A stretch of DNA of 32,288 nucleotides from an uncultured Elusimicrobium sp. (GCA_902766765.1 CACXER010000003.1:1-32288); one strand, 5' to 3'. Counted from the first letter of the stretch, positions 1-9,357 are shown. Made by a program: numbers and translations. Notes: generated by a model from the letters alone, not told the origin.

Positions 1-62
1 ACGCGACAGACTTAAAATCTGTTGACCGCAAGGTCGTGGGGGTTCAAGTCCCCCCCTGCCCA
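1..62 (+). tRNA. tRNA-Leu (anticodon TAA), 5' end cut off by window
   Basis: Only the 3' two thirds of the gene is present. The anticodon stem is 6-10 paired with 18-22, with the seven-base loop 11-17 and anticodon TAA at 13-15, which reads UUA leucine codons. A long variable arm (24-27 paired with 32-35, loop GCAA) is the class II feature expected for tRNA-Leu. The T arm is 38-42/50-54 with a TTCAAGT loop. The 3' acceptor strand is 55-61 and the discriminator A is base 62. The CCA end is not encoded (the next bases are CTC), so it must be added by the CCA enzyme, for which a gene lies at 25844-26944. Confidence 0.93.
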
Positions 63-110
63 CTCTTTTAAATCTGCCATTCAAATCTATCCCACCGGCA
101 GTGAACTCCT

Positions 111-779
111 ATGCTAGAAGATATTAAACGTACGTTGTCCAAAAGTTTTGGTTGGGTGTCTACCGTTTTGCCCTTTGGGTTAAAACTGTTTGGTGTCGGT
201 TTTGTATGTGCCTTTATCTGTTTGTTGCTGCATTGGCACACGTTGTGTGTACTCTTTATCATTGCGGCTACATTCTGTGCGTATTTCTTCCGCGATCCAA
301 ACCGCAATACTGTTTTTGCCGATGACGAAATTGCTTGTCCGGCTGACGGGACGGTGTTGTCTATCAAAACCGAAGACGACCCGAACTCTGTGGTGGTTCG
401 TATTTTCCTGTCCATTTTTGACGTACATGTGCAACGCTCTACCGTGGCGGGAAAAATCGGCGAGATTTTTTATAATCAAGGTACGTTTTTGTTTGCCGAT
501 CATCCGGACGCGGATAAAAATGAACGCAATTTGATTCAGATTTTCAAAAACGGGCAACCGGAGAATTTTGCCCACGTGGAACAAATTACCGGTGCGATTG
601 CGCGGCGCATAGAGTGCTGGCGGCATACCGGTCAAGAAGTGAAAATCGGCGAGCGCATTGGGTTGGTGCGGTTTGGTTCGCAAGTGGCGGTGTATTTGCC
701 GAAAAACAAAGTGCGCGTAGTCGTTAAAGAAGGACAAAAAGTGCAAGGCGGTATTACCGTTTTGGCATTGTGGAAATAA
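111..779 (+). CDS. psd: phosphatidylserine decarboxylase proenzyme
   Basis: Makes phosphatidylethanolamine by decarboxylating phosphatidylserine at the inner membrane. The 222-residue protein has hydrophobic N-terminal segments (about residues 16-58), then FFRDPNR at 59-65, the ADG motif with Asp79 and DVH with His106, and NERN near 137-140. The self-cleavage site that creates the pyruvoyl group is the Gly189-Ser190 pair in RFGS. Family knowledge: the Asp/His/Ser triad drives self-processing. The short length fits the compact bacterial/archaeal-type Psd rather than the roughly 300-residue E. coli form. No good Shine-Dalgarno is visible before the ATG. The gene lies 48 bases after tRNA-Leu and may share its transcript, and it abuts pssA, so the two form a PE-synthesis operon. 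Confidence 0.93.
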   Translation: MLEDIKRTLSKSFGWVSTVLPFGLKLFGVGFVCAFICLLLHWHTLCVLFIIAATFCAYFFRDPNRNTVFADDEIACPADGTVLSIKTEDDPNSVVVRIFLSIFDVHVQRSTVAGKIGEIFYNQGTFLFADHPDADKNERNLIQIFKNGQPENFAHVEQITGAIARRIECWRHTGQEVKIGERIGLVRFGSQVAVYLPKNKVRVVVKEGQKVQGGITVLALWK

Positions 780-781
780 GT

Positions 782-1564
782 ATGACAGAAAAAAAAGATA
801 CAAAAGTAGTAGAAAAATTAAAACATACCGGCGCGGTAACGGTGCCGTCCTTGTTTACGCTGGGTAATTTGGCGTGCGGATTTTTCTCTATTTTATCCGC
901 GGCCAAAGGGAACTTTGCCAATGCCGGGTGGCTGATTTTGTTTGCCATGATTTTTGATATGTTTGACGGACGCATGGCGCGGCTATTTGGTACGGAAAGC
1001 AGTTTCGGTGTTGAAATGGATTCACTCGCAGATGCAGTTTCGTTCTGCACGGCCCCGGCGATGCTCATGTACTTTTTCGTATTGCATACCCAACCTACTT
1101 GGGGCGCACCGATTGCGTGTGTGTACGCGTGTTTTGGCGTATTACGTTTGGCCAAGTTTAATGCCATGGCCTACGCGGGAGAAAGTTCCAAACAGTATTT
1201 CAGCGGGCTTCCTACTCCGGCAGCGGCGGGTATTTTGGCTTCGTTTGCTATTTCGTACAGCATTATGGAGGGGACGTCCGGCGGACGCAATATCCAACTG
1301 CTTAGCGCCTACTTGCCGCACATTTACAATTTTGTATGGTTTGTGATGTTGGTGCTGTCTTTGCTGATGGTATCCAATGTGCCGTATGCGGCTTTCAAAG
1401 CCAAACGCGACAAAATCCGTGGCCCGTGGGTGCTGCTTTTGGTGGTATTCCTCGTGGTGATGACGATTAAATTCCCGCACAACATGGTGTTTATTGTATT
1501 TTCGCTCTATGTGATTTTAGGGCTATTAGCGGTGTTGTGGCGCGCGTTTAGAAGAATTAAATAA
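782..1564 (+). CDS. pssA: CDP-diacylglycerol--serine O-phosphatidyltransferase
   Basis: Condenses CDP-diacylglycerol with serine to give phosphatidylserine, the substrate of the Psd encoded just upstream. The protein (260 residues from the chosen start) is a multi-pass membrane enzyme with the CDP-alcohol phosphotransferase signature: DG..AR, then G...D...D, seen as FDGRMARLFG followed by FGVEMDSLAD. These aspartates bind the metal and the CDP head group in the family. The ATG at 782 is preferred because it follows the psd stop by two bases; an in-frame ATG at 770 would overlap psd by ten bases and add only four residues. Hydrophobic helices continue to the C terminus. The transcript ends at the hairpin at 1591-1622. 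Confidence 0.93.
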   Translation: MTEKKDTKVVEKLKHTGAVTVPSLFTLGNLACGFFSILSAAKGNFANAGWLILFAMIFDMFDGRMARLFGTESSFGVEMDSLADAVSFCTAPAMLMYFFVLHTQPTWGAPIACVYACFGVLRLAKFNAMAYAGESSKQYFSGLPTPAAAGILASFAISYSIMEGTSGGRNIQLLSAYLPHIYNFVWFVMLVLSLLMVSNVPYAAFKAKRDKIRGPWVLLLVVFLVVMTIKFPHNMVFIVFSLYVILGLLAVLWRAFRRIK

Positions 1565-1590
1565 TTTAGTTCATAAGTTTTAATTATGAG

Positions 1591-1622
1591 ACGTCCGCGA
1601 AATTATTTTTGCGGACGTTTTT
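1591..1622 (+). terminator. intrinsic terminator after pssA
   Basis: Perfect 8-bp stem (1591-1598 with 1611-1618), a 12-base A/T-rich loop, then a run of T. It closes the psd-pssA transcript. Confidence 0.85.
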
Positions 1623-1660
1623 ATAGCATTGTCTCCCAGCATAACCGGAAGAGAAAGAAG

Positions 1661-1683
1661 AAAAGCCACCCAATTGGATGGCT
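1661..1683 (-). terminator. terminator after lptG (minus strand)
   Basis: Stem AGCCATCC / GGGTGGCT around an AATT loop (1664-1683, one G-T pair) followed on the minus strand by TTTTCTTCTTT. It lies 24 bases beyond the lptG stop. The stem also forms on the plus strand but is followed there only by a mixed CTTTATAAAATC stretch. Confidence 0.75.
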
Positions 1684-1706
1684 CTTTATAAAATCTTTTT
1701 TAGCAG

Positions 1707-2831
1707 TTACAATCGTAACCACTTAAATTCAAAAAACACAACCACACTAAAAATCAATACCGGCCCCCATCCGGCCAGGAAAGGGCTTAAATATCCGTTC
1801 TCACCAATAGAAGTACACATGGAAATCAGCCACCAGAACGTAAACGCAATGACCATGGACGCGATAATGTTTAGGATTTTACTCTTTCGCCGTGTGCTAA
1901 TGGCAAACGGCATCCCCAGTAGACACATGACAATCGTGGCGAACGGGGCGGCCAGTTTAGCCTGGCGTTGGGTTTCGGCCGAGTAAGACGCCAAGCCGGT
2001 GCGTTTGTGGAATTTGATGCGTTTGGTAAGGTCCCGTATGCTCATTACATCCTCATCTACCCGCCCTACCGACATTTGGTTGGGGCGGATATCTACGGGA
2101 GAGACCCGGGTTTCAAACGGCTCATCTTTGGCATCGGTGTTGTTATTGGTATTATTAAAGGTGCGGTGTAGCCCGTTGTGAAAGACCCACCGTTTCTCGG
2201 CGGTGTCCCATTTCATCGTGTCGGCTACAATTTGCTCGGAAATATCCCACGCATCATTGTAAGTATCCAGGGAAATTTTTGTCATCGTGCCGGAAGTCAA
2301 ATCTACCGTTTTGGCATATAACATTTGTTTGGGGGAAATTTTAATTAGCACGTCATTTTCCAAATACTGGTTATAATTCGGATGCGGTTTGAGGCGCGTA
2401 TAATAGATATAATCGGCTTTGACATTTAGGGGGGGAACTATAAATTCTTGCATCAACATAGTGCACGCACAGACCAGTAAAATGCACCCGATAATAGGTT
2501 TAAATAATTCGCGCGGGGCAAATCCGCCCGCCACGCATGCGGTCCATTCACCGTTAGATACCATTTCGGAGATCACAGAAATCGCCCCCAATAGGCACGC
2601 TACCGGCATGATAGTTGTCAGCCAGTTGGGAAATGTTACTAGCGAATAAGAGAGCACGTCGGCCAGTGTAGTAACCCCGTTGCCCAGGTTTTTCATTTTT
2701 TCAAAGGTGTCACCCAACACGACCAGTGCGGCAAACACGCCCATGGCAAACAAGAACGGCCCCCAAAATTTGCGGGCAATATAGCCAAACAGCAAACGCG
2801 CTCCTACTAAATGTTTAACCGTTTTTTCCAT
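1707..2831 (-). CDS. lptG: LPS export permease, LptG-like (YjgP/YjgQ family)
   Basis: Inner-membrane permease of the Lpt machine that extracts lipopolysaccharide from the membrane and passes it to the periplasmic bridge. The 374-residue protein has the family plan: N-terminal transmembrane segments, a large soluble periplasmic beta domain in the middle (roughly residues 120-270), then C-terminal membrane segments near residues 290-370. The ATG at 2831 is preferred over the GTG at 2873: the latter would overlap lptF by 67 bases and add a charged extension unlike the family. An AGGAG lies 13 bases upstream, rather far. It overlaps the end of lptF by 25 bases, indicating translational coupling. 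Which member is LptF and which LptG is taken from the usual gene order; the LptB ATPase gene is not in the window. Confidence 0.85.
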   Translation of the reverse strand: MEKTVKHLVGARLLFGYIARKFWGPFLFAMGVFAALVVLGDTFEKMKNLGNGVTTLADVLSYSLVTFPNWLTTIMPVACLLGAISVISEMVSNGEWTACVAGGFAPRELFKPIIGCILLVCACTMLMQEFIVPPLNVKADYIYYTRLKPHPNYNQYLENDVLIKISPKQMLYAKTVDLTSGTMTKISLDTYNDAWDISEQIVADTMKWDTAEKRWVFHNGLHRTFNNTNNNTDAKDEPFETRVSPVDIRPNQMSVGRVDEDVMSIRDLTKRIKFHKRTGLASYSAETQRQAKLAAPFATIVMCLLGMPFAISTRRKSKILNIIASMVIAFTFWWLISMCTSIGENGYLSPFLAGWGPVLIFSVVVFFEFKWLRL

Positions 2832-3901
2832 AAATAATAGCCGGCTCCTATGCCTACTACAATCGGCAGCCACGGCCCGGGATACGAAATCCAGGTATAT
2901 TTTTTACCGAGAGACAACCCTAATGTCATTAGCAAATAAAACGCGAAAATAATAACTACACTATAAAACATGCCCCACCCTTTGTTGGTGCGTTTGCCCA
3001 GTGAAAACCCAATCGGGCAACTGACAAACAATAAAATAAGCGGCGAAAGGGCCAGCACATTACGCATACTGATAGCGGTGCGGAATTCGTTGGCCAGTTT
3101 AGGAGTTAGCGGATCCTTGCGTAAACTACGCAGTAGTTTGGTGGTAGTCATTTCTCCTACGCGAAGCCGCCGCGTGTGGGCTTTGGTAAGTGAAATACTC
3201 ATGGTGTAATCGTCAAAATTGGCCGCGATGATGGATGACGGATCTTTGGTGGAAATACGTTGCATTTGTCCGTCTTTAAGTTGCAAGCCGATGGCCGTAT
3301 CGGTCAGTACAATGCGTCCGGAAGAGGCATTGACTTTGGTGCTTAGCGCGCCGGAATCGCTTTTGTTGACTAGGTGAATTAGATTAGCCGTGTTAGTTAG
3401 TTTGTCTAAATCTTCCAAATACAAATCCCAATCGCCTAAGTTGATGAATGTTTTTGGCTCCAGGGTAACTTTGGTAATTTTGCTGTACGCTTCTTCGCGC
3501 TTGTTGATAAATTTTTTGTAACTTCTTGGGGTAAGCCAGTTGCCCATTACAAACAGTAAGGCTGATAAGGCAAGCGCGCATACGAACATGGGCCGGACAA
3601 TTTCTTTAAACGAAAATCCTGCCGCGCGCAAGGCAATCAGTTCGCCTTGTTCGCTCATGTTGGTAAGTGTAAGTAACACTGCAATTTGAAAGGCCATCGG
3701 CGCACTTAAACAAAACACGTCCGGCAAAATGTTGAGTAACGATGATACAATCCACCCGAAACTTGTGCCGTAGGTCATCGCCATTTTGAGCACGCGGATA
3801 AAATGGTTCATGAAAATAACAAAGGTTAGTACACCCACCACGCCGGTAAAAAAGGTGAGTAAACTTTTAGCGATATATCGGGTGAAAATGGAAATACGCA
3901 T
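2807..3901 (-). CDS. lptF: LPS export permease, LptF-like (YjgP/YjgQ family)
   Basis: First gene of the lptFG pair; together with LptG and the ATPase LptB it forms the inner-membrane LPS extractor. The 364-residue protein starts with a hydrophobic segment after MRISIFTRYIAK, has further membrane segments up to about residue 120, a periplasmic beta-rich domain (about 130-265), and three hydrophobic segments at the C terminus. The sequence LIALRAAGFSFKEIVRP around residues 85-105 is the conserved cytoplasmic coupling region of the family. It is transcribed away from the SprA-like gene, with a 109-base shared upstream region. Its presence argues for an LPS-bearing outer membrane. Confidence 0.87.
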   Translation of the reverse strand: MRISIFTRYIAKSLLTFFTGVVGVLTFVIFMNHFIRVLKMAMTYGTSFGWIVSSLLNILPDVFCLSAPMAFQIAVLLTLTNMSEQGELIALRAAGFSFKEIVRPMFVCALALSALLFVMGNWLTPRSYKKFINKREEAYSKITKVTLEPKTFINLGDWDLYLEDLDKLTNTANLIHLVNKSDSGALSTKVNASSGRIVLTDTAIGLQLKDGQMQRISTKDPSSIIAANFDDYTMSISLTKAHTRRLRVGEMTTTKLLRSLRKDPLTPKLANEFRTAISMRNVLALSPLILLFVSCPIGFSLGKRTNKGWGMFYSVVIIFAFYLLMTLGLSLGKKYTWISYPGPWLPIVVGIGAGYYLWKKRLNI

Positions 3902-4010
3902 ATTCTCATTTTAACAAAATTTATGCACGTTGTGTGCTTCGCGCGCGTTTTGTGCGCGCGTGCGTGCGCGAAATGTTATAGAATGAAATAATGAGGTATT
4001 TTTTCGTCTT
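3902..4010. promoter_or_regulatory. divergent promoter region lptF / sprA-like with alternating GC tract
   Basis: This 109-base gap must hold promoters for both directions. On the plus strand TATAGAAT (3978-3985) is a plausible -10 about 25 bases before the sprA-like ATG, and GAGGT at 3993-3997 is the likely ribosome binding site at a long spacing of 13. Bases 3930-3970 are strikingly rich in alternating purine-pyrimidine GC/GT steps and can also fold as a GC hairpin around a TTTTG loop. No clear -35 is seen. Confidence 0.45.
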
Positions 4011-7000
4011 ATGAAAATACTGCGCTTGTTTGTTGCCTTGGTGTTGTGCCTGCAACTGGGTTTTTCGCCGGATGTATGGGCGCAATCCTTGCCGTACAGT
4101 TTGGTAGATAAGGACCAATACGCCATTTTTGAGGAAGAGCAAGCCGCCAAAGAGGACGCCGCCCTGGCTTTGGAAGATCCGCCGGACGACGCGGCCCTTT
4201 TGCACTATTCCGATGCATTTTGGCGCCAGGCCGTTACCTCGGTAGAAGGCGCGTACAAGTTAGATAACGAGCCGGAACCCATCCCCGATTTAACGCTGTT
4301 AAATCCCACGCTTTCTTTGCCGCTCTACGGTACCAGTATTGCCCTAACGGGGCGTTATGTGCTCGGTTTTAAAACGGCGGCTAAAAAATATAAAGAACCT
4401 TCCAAAAGTGCCAGCACATCCAACACCAACCAACGCAATTTGGAAATGACCCAACAAATGCAACTTAAAATGCAGGGTAAAATTATGGACCGCGTGTTTG
4501 TAGATATTGACTACGATGATCAACGCGAGGAAGAGAAAACATTGTCTGTGGCCTATCGTGGTAAACCGGGTGAAATTGTACAGGAAGCGGAGTTCGGGGA
4601 TATCAACTTGGCTTTGCCGCAAACGGATTTAATTGCTTATCAAAAACAACTGTTCGGCGCGAAGATGCATTTGCAATATAAAAACGCCAATTTGTACGTG
4701 ATTGGGTCGCAAACTAAAGGTACCAGCAAACAAAAGCAATTCGTGGGTTCCAGCGTGCAGGAAATCGTTTCGCTGGCCGACACCAGTTATTTGCGCCGTA
4801 CCTACTATGATTTAACTTTTGGCGGGAACATCCACGGCGATCCTCAACTCCAACCTGATGCCTATAACGATTGGAAAAATAATGTTATTTCCATTTCTCC
4901 CGGCAGCGAAGAAATTTATTTAAACAGCAATACTACTTCGCGCACGTTTGTCCCGATAGAAAAAACCGCCACTGATTATTTGGGTACCCAACTTTATACA
5001 GCCCAATTTGAACTTTTAACTCGCGGGGTGGACTATACGATAGATTACGCGCGCGGTATCGTAACGTTTAAACGCACTATTACCGCGCAAAGCGTCATCG
5101 CGGTAGATTACCGCAATGCGCAAGGCCAATTACTTAGCGAAATGGGTACTACGCCCAATACTATTAAACTAATTAAAACCGAAAACGATAAACCGTTTGA
5201 AGGAACCGCGACCGAGACGGCCAATAAATTAGAAATGAAAACATTCTACCGTATCGGTGCACAAAAAATTACGGAAGATAACGGAAAGGGTAATTTTGTC
5301 CTTACTTTGTTAGATGCTAACGGCCAAGATGCCGGCGGTAGTGCTTCCCCACAACAAGTATACCCCACCACTATTACCATGGATTTTGACCAAGGTATTT
5401 TCGAACTTAAAAACCGCATGACCGACGATATCGGTTTGTATAATGCCACGCCGGTTTCGGCGCGTAACCGCACGTTTAAAATTCAATATGAGTCTACCGT
5501 TAAAACGTATTTTATTGAATCCGATATTGTGGTGCAGTCCGAACAAGTGAAATTAAACGGCCGCCCGCTTGTGCGTAACAATGATTATTATATTGACTAC
5601 ACTTCCGGTTTTATTACCTTCTACAGAGGCGAAGAAATTACCGAAAATGCCGTTATTGATATATCCTACGATACGGTAACGGGCACTAGTTCCAACAACT
5701 CGGTACTTGGGGGGCGGTTGGATTATAAATTGTTTGATAAAATCGTCATGGGAGCGACGATGATTCAGGAAGGAGGCGAAAAGCCGGCTGTTGTGCCGCA
5801 AGTGGGAGCATACAGTAAGGAATTACTCGTTTACGGGGCCGATGTGAAAGGGCGGGATATCAAACTGGGAGATAGAGTCAACGTAGATTTCAGCGCCGAA
5901 GCCGCCCGTAGCCAGAAAAAACAAAATATGTTCGGTTATGCCATGATAGACAGCATGAACGAAACAAGTGAGCAAGTGGGCGGGTCTATGATTTTTAGGG
6001 ATTGGCTCATTGCATCCAACCCCAACAATAAACCGAACTTTTTAGATGCTATTCGGTGGGATAGCCAAGATTTACCCGCCTTAGAAATTAACCCGCACGC
6101 CATTGCCAACGCCAACGATAAACAACAAGTGCTCGTACTCAATTACGACTTTACCCAAGGGGTAGATTTTGACGGCCGCGATGAAGTTTCTATCGTTTAT
6201 CCGCTGAGCAAAAGCGGCCTGGATTTATCTTCCAAGACGACCTTTGAACTAACGATTTTAGGTGAAACCGGTGGCCCGCAAGTTAACTTTACATTTGGGA
6301 ATATTAGCGAAGATTCCGATGGCAGCGGCGGCATGACTACCCAATGTGGTAGCGGCGTACCCAAGACGGAAGATATTTATTGTCGCAACAGTTTGGCCCC
6401 CAACGAAGATGTCGGCTGGTTGTACGCCAACCCGGACGGTACCGAACAGCGCTACAATCCGTTTGTTTACAACCTTTACAATCCCGAGTCGCAACCGAAC
6501 GGTCGTATTGATACGCAAGACCTAAACGGAAACGGAAAATTTGATACGGAAAATATTCCAACGCAGGGCAACTTCGGGTTTGGCGGCGCGAATATTGACG
6601 GAATGAGTGGCGGACATACGGCCGATAATACAACTTGGCAAACCTATTCCATGCCGTTCCAAATTACCAATAAATCGGAGTGGACGGCAGTGCGTCATTT
6701 GCGTATCACACTTAAAAAAGGTACTAAACTCAAAGGGCAAATTAAAATTGCCAACATCGCCCTGTCGGGAACTTCCTGGAACACGGAGGCCGACCCGAAC
6801 GCTAATCCTGCTGAAATGTCCGTGTCCGGTGTCAACAATGTAGACGATATTACGTATGAACCGATTTTCAATTCTCCCGGTGACGGCCAAACCGTATTTA
6901 ATTACCTGTATGGTTCTATCCAAAATTACCGCAGTACATTGGATTCCGCTAACGTCTTGGACCAAGCACTCCGCTTGAAATTTAATACTACAAGTTTACC

Positions 7001-9353
7001 CGTTGTGATAGATGATCCGTCTTCCCCGGTACTGACCGGTGAGCGGTATGCCAACCGTAATTTCAGAAGTATGGATTTTTCCCAACACCGCGAGTTCCGG
7101 TTTCTGTTACATAGTAAAATGGCTAATGCGGGTTCAGAATTTTTCCTAAAAGTCGGTACACAAACCAATTACGATAAGATCATCGTGCCGCTTGATTTTG
7201 ACGGTTGGCGTTTGATTTCCGTGAAAATGGTTGATACGAACGGCGACGGTATCCCCGATTCGTTTACCAATGTTTCTAACCCGGATTACGGCATTAAAAT
7301 AGTGAATTACCGAGCTCCGGGGGGGCTGCTCAATTTCCGTGAAATCAGTTTGATTATATCGGGGATGCAGCGCCCGCAAGGAGCATCCGGCAGTGCGGGT
7401 GAAGTGTGGCTGAATGTCATTCACTTAGCCGACGCCATTACACTTACCGGCGATGCCTATAAGGGCGATGTAACGGTAACATGGGATGGCTGGGGAAGTG
7501 CCAGTGCCAAGTATAAACACCAGGATAGCAACTTTGAAACACCCCTTACCGTTGCCAAAAATCAAGAAACGACCGAAGAAGAATACCTGTTGAAAGTGGA
7601 CCGCATTAAAGAATTTCCGATGTCGGCCAAATTTACCCGCAGTGAAGTAACGACGCCGCTCATTACCGATACTACCAATTACAACACGGTCTCGCTGTTA
7701 GACAAAGGCAAAGTAGAGCGGCAAAATGCTACCGTGCGCGGGGATTTTATCAAGGAAAATTTACCCAAAATCGGGTTGGAATATACGTTAGACCGCACGG
7801 ATTATCAACTTATGAAGCGTAAAGACGATGCGCAAACGTACGGGGCGACGCTGTCGCACTCGGTGGGTTCGTTTAAAAACATTTCCGCCGGCTATTACCT
7901 GACCAATTCTTCCGTGGACTATGACCGCGTGCGCCACGAAGAATCTACCACGTATTATAATACCGACGAAGATACCCATAAAATGAATATGAAGTTTACC
8001 TATCAACCCACGCAGAATTTTAACTTGATCCCATCGTATAGTTTAAGTAAGAGCAGCGAAGACCGCCTCCATTACGGCGACAACAAAATCCACTACCCCA
8101 AAGCCATGACGCAACGTGCCGGGCTGAGTAGTACGTGGCGTATTGCCAAGTGGTTGGTTCCGTCGGCCAGTTACAACATCACTACCGTAGAGAACAATAA
8201 CCTTACCGCAAAAACTCCTACCAAAGCCGGAACGGATGTGACGGTGGGCGTAGGGGATGTGAAAACTATTACACGTAACGCGGACGGAAGCGTTTCGCTT
8301 ACCATCAATGGGAATGATTTACTGCCACAAAGTAAACTGTTTAGTACGCTGGTGGTGTCATCGGGATACCGTATCCAGGATGCAGATGCGTGGAGTGATG
8401 TGGACCGTGATTTTGATTCGCGCAAAGAACTGTGGATTCGCGGCGACTCGTTTAAGCAGGTCGGTCGTTACGGCTACCGGCGCAATATGACGTTGCGTGA
8501 TACGTTTACGTCCACCCAACGTTGGAATCCGCTTTCCAAATATGAATTCACCGGTGTAGCGGCTCCGCTTAAAACGGTATCCGTTATCAATAATTTCAGT
8601 AAGACCTTGCAGAAAAATGATCAAACCGGTACGATGTATAATTCTACCAGCATGACCTTGCCGGATTTGACGTTCTCTATTTCCGATCTGGAAAAATTCT
8701 TCTATGCCGGCAAATGGTTTGCCAACAGTAATTTGAAATTGCGTTACAGTTGGGTGGAACAAACGAATATCGGTACCGATGAACAAGAGACTATCCAATA
8801 TGGGGCGGATTTACGCTTTATGTTCCTCAATTATTTTGATACGGTGCTTACCGGACAACGCAAAGAGTCCAATAAAGACGACTTGCGTTTACGTACCAGT
8901 TTGGAGCGGCAACGAGAAAATAATTTATCGGCTCAAACATCCTTTTACATTAAATCCTTACGCTTGACGCCTAAACTGACTTATGTTACCTACGATAAAT
9001 GGCTTGTTAACGGACAGGTCAGCCAAAGCACCAAAGAAATGGTGCCCAGTCTTAACTTGCGTTGGGATTTCAACTTGCCCCACGGCTTAAAATTACCGTT
9101 TATCAACCGGATTTACTCCGCCACCAACCGCGTGATTTGGAATACGAATATCAGTTTCACGGATAAACGTTCCCAGGTGGAAGTCATTGATAATTACCAA
9201 AAATACGATGTAACCACGTCGTTGGATTACGAATTTTCGCAAAATTTACGTTTCACACTTTCCGGCGGGCTGACCGTGTTGGAGCACGCGTATGTAAAGA
9301 CGGAAGATTACACCGCGTATAACATCGCCGCGAACATGACGATACAATTTTAA
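4011..9353 (+). CDS. sprA: SprA-like giant outer-membrane beta-barrel protein
   Basis: A 1780-residue exported protein. Signal peptide residues 1-24 (hydrophobic stretch, VWA then Q). Residues about 150-270 resemble the N-terminal repeat of SprA, the outer-membrane channel of type IX secretion: V.IDYDDQ at 164-171, then YRGKPGEIVQEAEFGDINL with the GDI/GNV-type turn, a LIAYQKQLFGAKM segment and a following SQTKGTSKQK stretch. The rest is beta-rich with many alternating aromatic/polar strands and ends in the Phe-terminated strand (TIQF) typical of barrels inserted by BamA. Two Ca-binding-like loops occur, DLNGNGKFD and DTNGDGIPD. F. johnsoniae SprA is about 2400 residues, so this is shorter. 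No PorV, plug, PorK-N or C-terminal sorting-domain cargo is visible in the window, so whether it secretes proteins or does something else is open. comF follows four bases after the stop. Confidence 0.72.
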   Translation: MKILRLFVALVLCLQLGFSPDVWAQSLPYSLVDKDQYAIFEEEQAAKEDAALALEDPPDDAALLHYSDAFWRQAVTSVEGAYKLDNEPEPIPDLTLLNPTLSLPLYGTSIALTGRYVLGFKTAAKKYKEPSKSASTSNTNQRNLEMTQQMQLKMQGKIMDRVFVDIDYDDQREEEKTLSVAYRGKPGEIVQEAEFGDINLALPQTDLIAYQKQLFGAKMHLQYKNANLYVIGSQTKGTSKQKQFVGSSVQEIVSLADTSYLRRTYYDLTFGGNIHGDPQLQPDAYNDWKNNVISISPGSEEIYLNSNTTSRTFVPIEKTATDYLGTQLYTAQFELLTRGVDYTIDYARGIVTFKRTITAQSVIAVDYRNAQGQLLSEMGTTPNTIKLIKTENDKPFEGTATETANKLEMKTFYRIGAQKITEDNGKGNFVLTLLDANGQDAGGSASPQQVYPTTITMDFDQGIFELKNRMTDDIGLYNATPVSARNRTFKIQYESTVKTYFIESDIVVQSEQVKLNGRPLVRNNDYYIDYTSGFITFYRGEEITENAVIDISYDTVTGTSSNNSVLGGRLDYKLFDKIVMGATMIQEGGEKPAVVPQVGAYSKELLVYGADVKGRDIKLGDRVNVDFSAEAARSQKKQNMFGYAMIDSMNETSEQVGGSMIFRDWLIASNPNNKPNFLDAIRWDSQDLPALEINPHAIANANDKQQVLVLNYDFTQGVDFDGRDEVSIVYPLSKSGLDLSSKTTFELTILGETGGPQVNFTFGNISEDSDGSGGMTTQCGSGVPKTEDIYCRNSLAPNEDVGWLYANPDGTEQRYNPFVYNLYNPESQPNGRIDTQDLNGNGKFDTENIPTQGNFGFGGANIDGMSGGHTADNTTWQTYSMPFQITNKSEWTAVRHLRITLKKGTKLKGQIKIANIALSGTSWNTEADPNANPAEMSVSGVNNVDDITYEPIFNSPGDGQTVFNYLYGSIQNYRSTLDSANVLDQALRLKFNTTSLPVVIDDPSSPVLTGERYANRNFRSMDFSQHREFRFLLHSKMANAGSEFFLKVGTQTNYDKIIVPLDFDGWRLISVKMVDTNGDGIPDSFTNVSNPDYGIKIVNYRAPGGLLNFREISLIISGMQRPQGASGSAGEVWLNVIHLADAITLTGDAYKGDVTVTWDGWGSASAKYKHQDSNFETPLTVAKNQETTEEEYLLKVDRIKEFPMSAKFTRSEVTTPLITDTTNYNTVSLLDKGKVERQNATVRGDFIKENLPKIGLEYTLDRTDYQLMKRKDDAQTYGATLSHSVGSFKNISAGYYLTNSSVDYDRVRHEESTTYYNTDEDTHKMNMKFTYQPTQNFNLIPSYSLSKSSEDRLHYGDNKIHYPKAMTQRAGLSSTWRIAKWLVPSASYNITTVENNNLTAKTPTKAGTDVTVGVGDVKTITRNADGSVSLTINGNDLLPQSKLFSTLVVSSGYRIQDADAWSDVDRDFDSRKELWIRGDSFKQVGRYGYRRNMTLRDTFTSTQRWNPLSKYEFTGVAAPLKTVSVINNFSKTLQKNDQTGTMYNSTSMTLPDLTFSISDLEKFFYAGKWFANSNLKLRYSWVEQTNIGTDEQETIQYGADLRFMFLNYFDTVLTGQRKESNKDDLRLRTSLERQRENNLSAQTSFYIKSLRLTPKLTYVTYDKWLVNGQVSQSTKEMVPSLNLRWDFNLPHGLKLPFINRIYSATNRVIWNTNISFTDKRSQVEVIDNYQKYDVTTSLDYEFSQNLRFTLSGGLTVLEHAYVKTEDYTAYNIAANMTIQF

Positions 9354-9357
9354 CCGG

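Noticed and set aside
74-101. CTGCC/GGCAG hairpin between tRNA-Leu and psd
   Set aside because: Five pairs with an 18-base loop and no T run; too weak to call a terminator.
1678-2649. Plus-strand open frames across lptG
   Set aside because: No start signals and no recognisable product; they mirror the codon pattern of lptG.
4344-8798. Minus-strand open frames inside the SprA-like gene
   Set aside because: Fragmented, without ribosome binding sites, and explained by the codon bias of the plus-strand gene.
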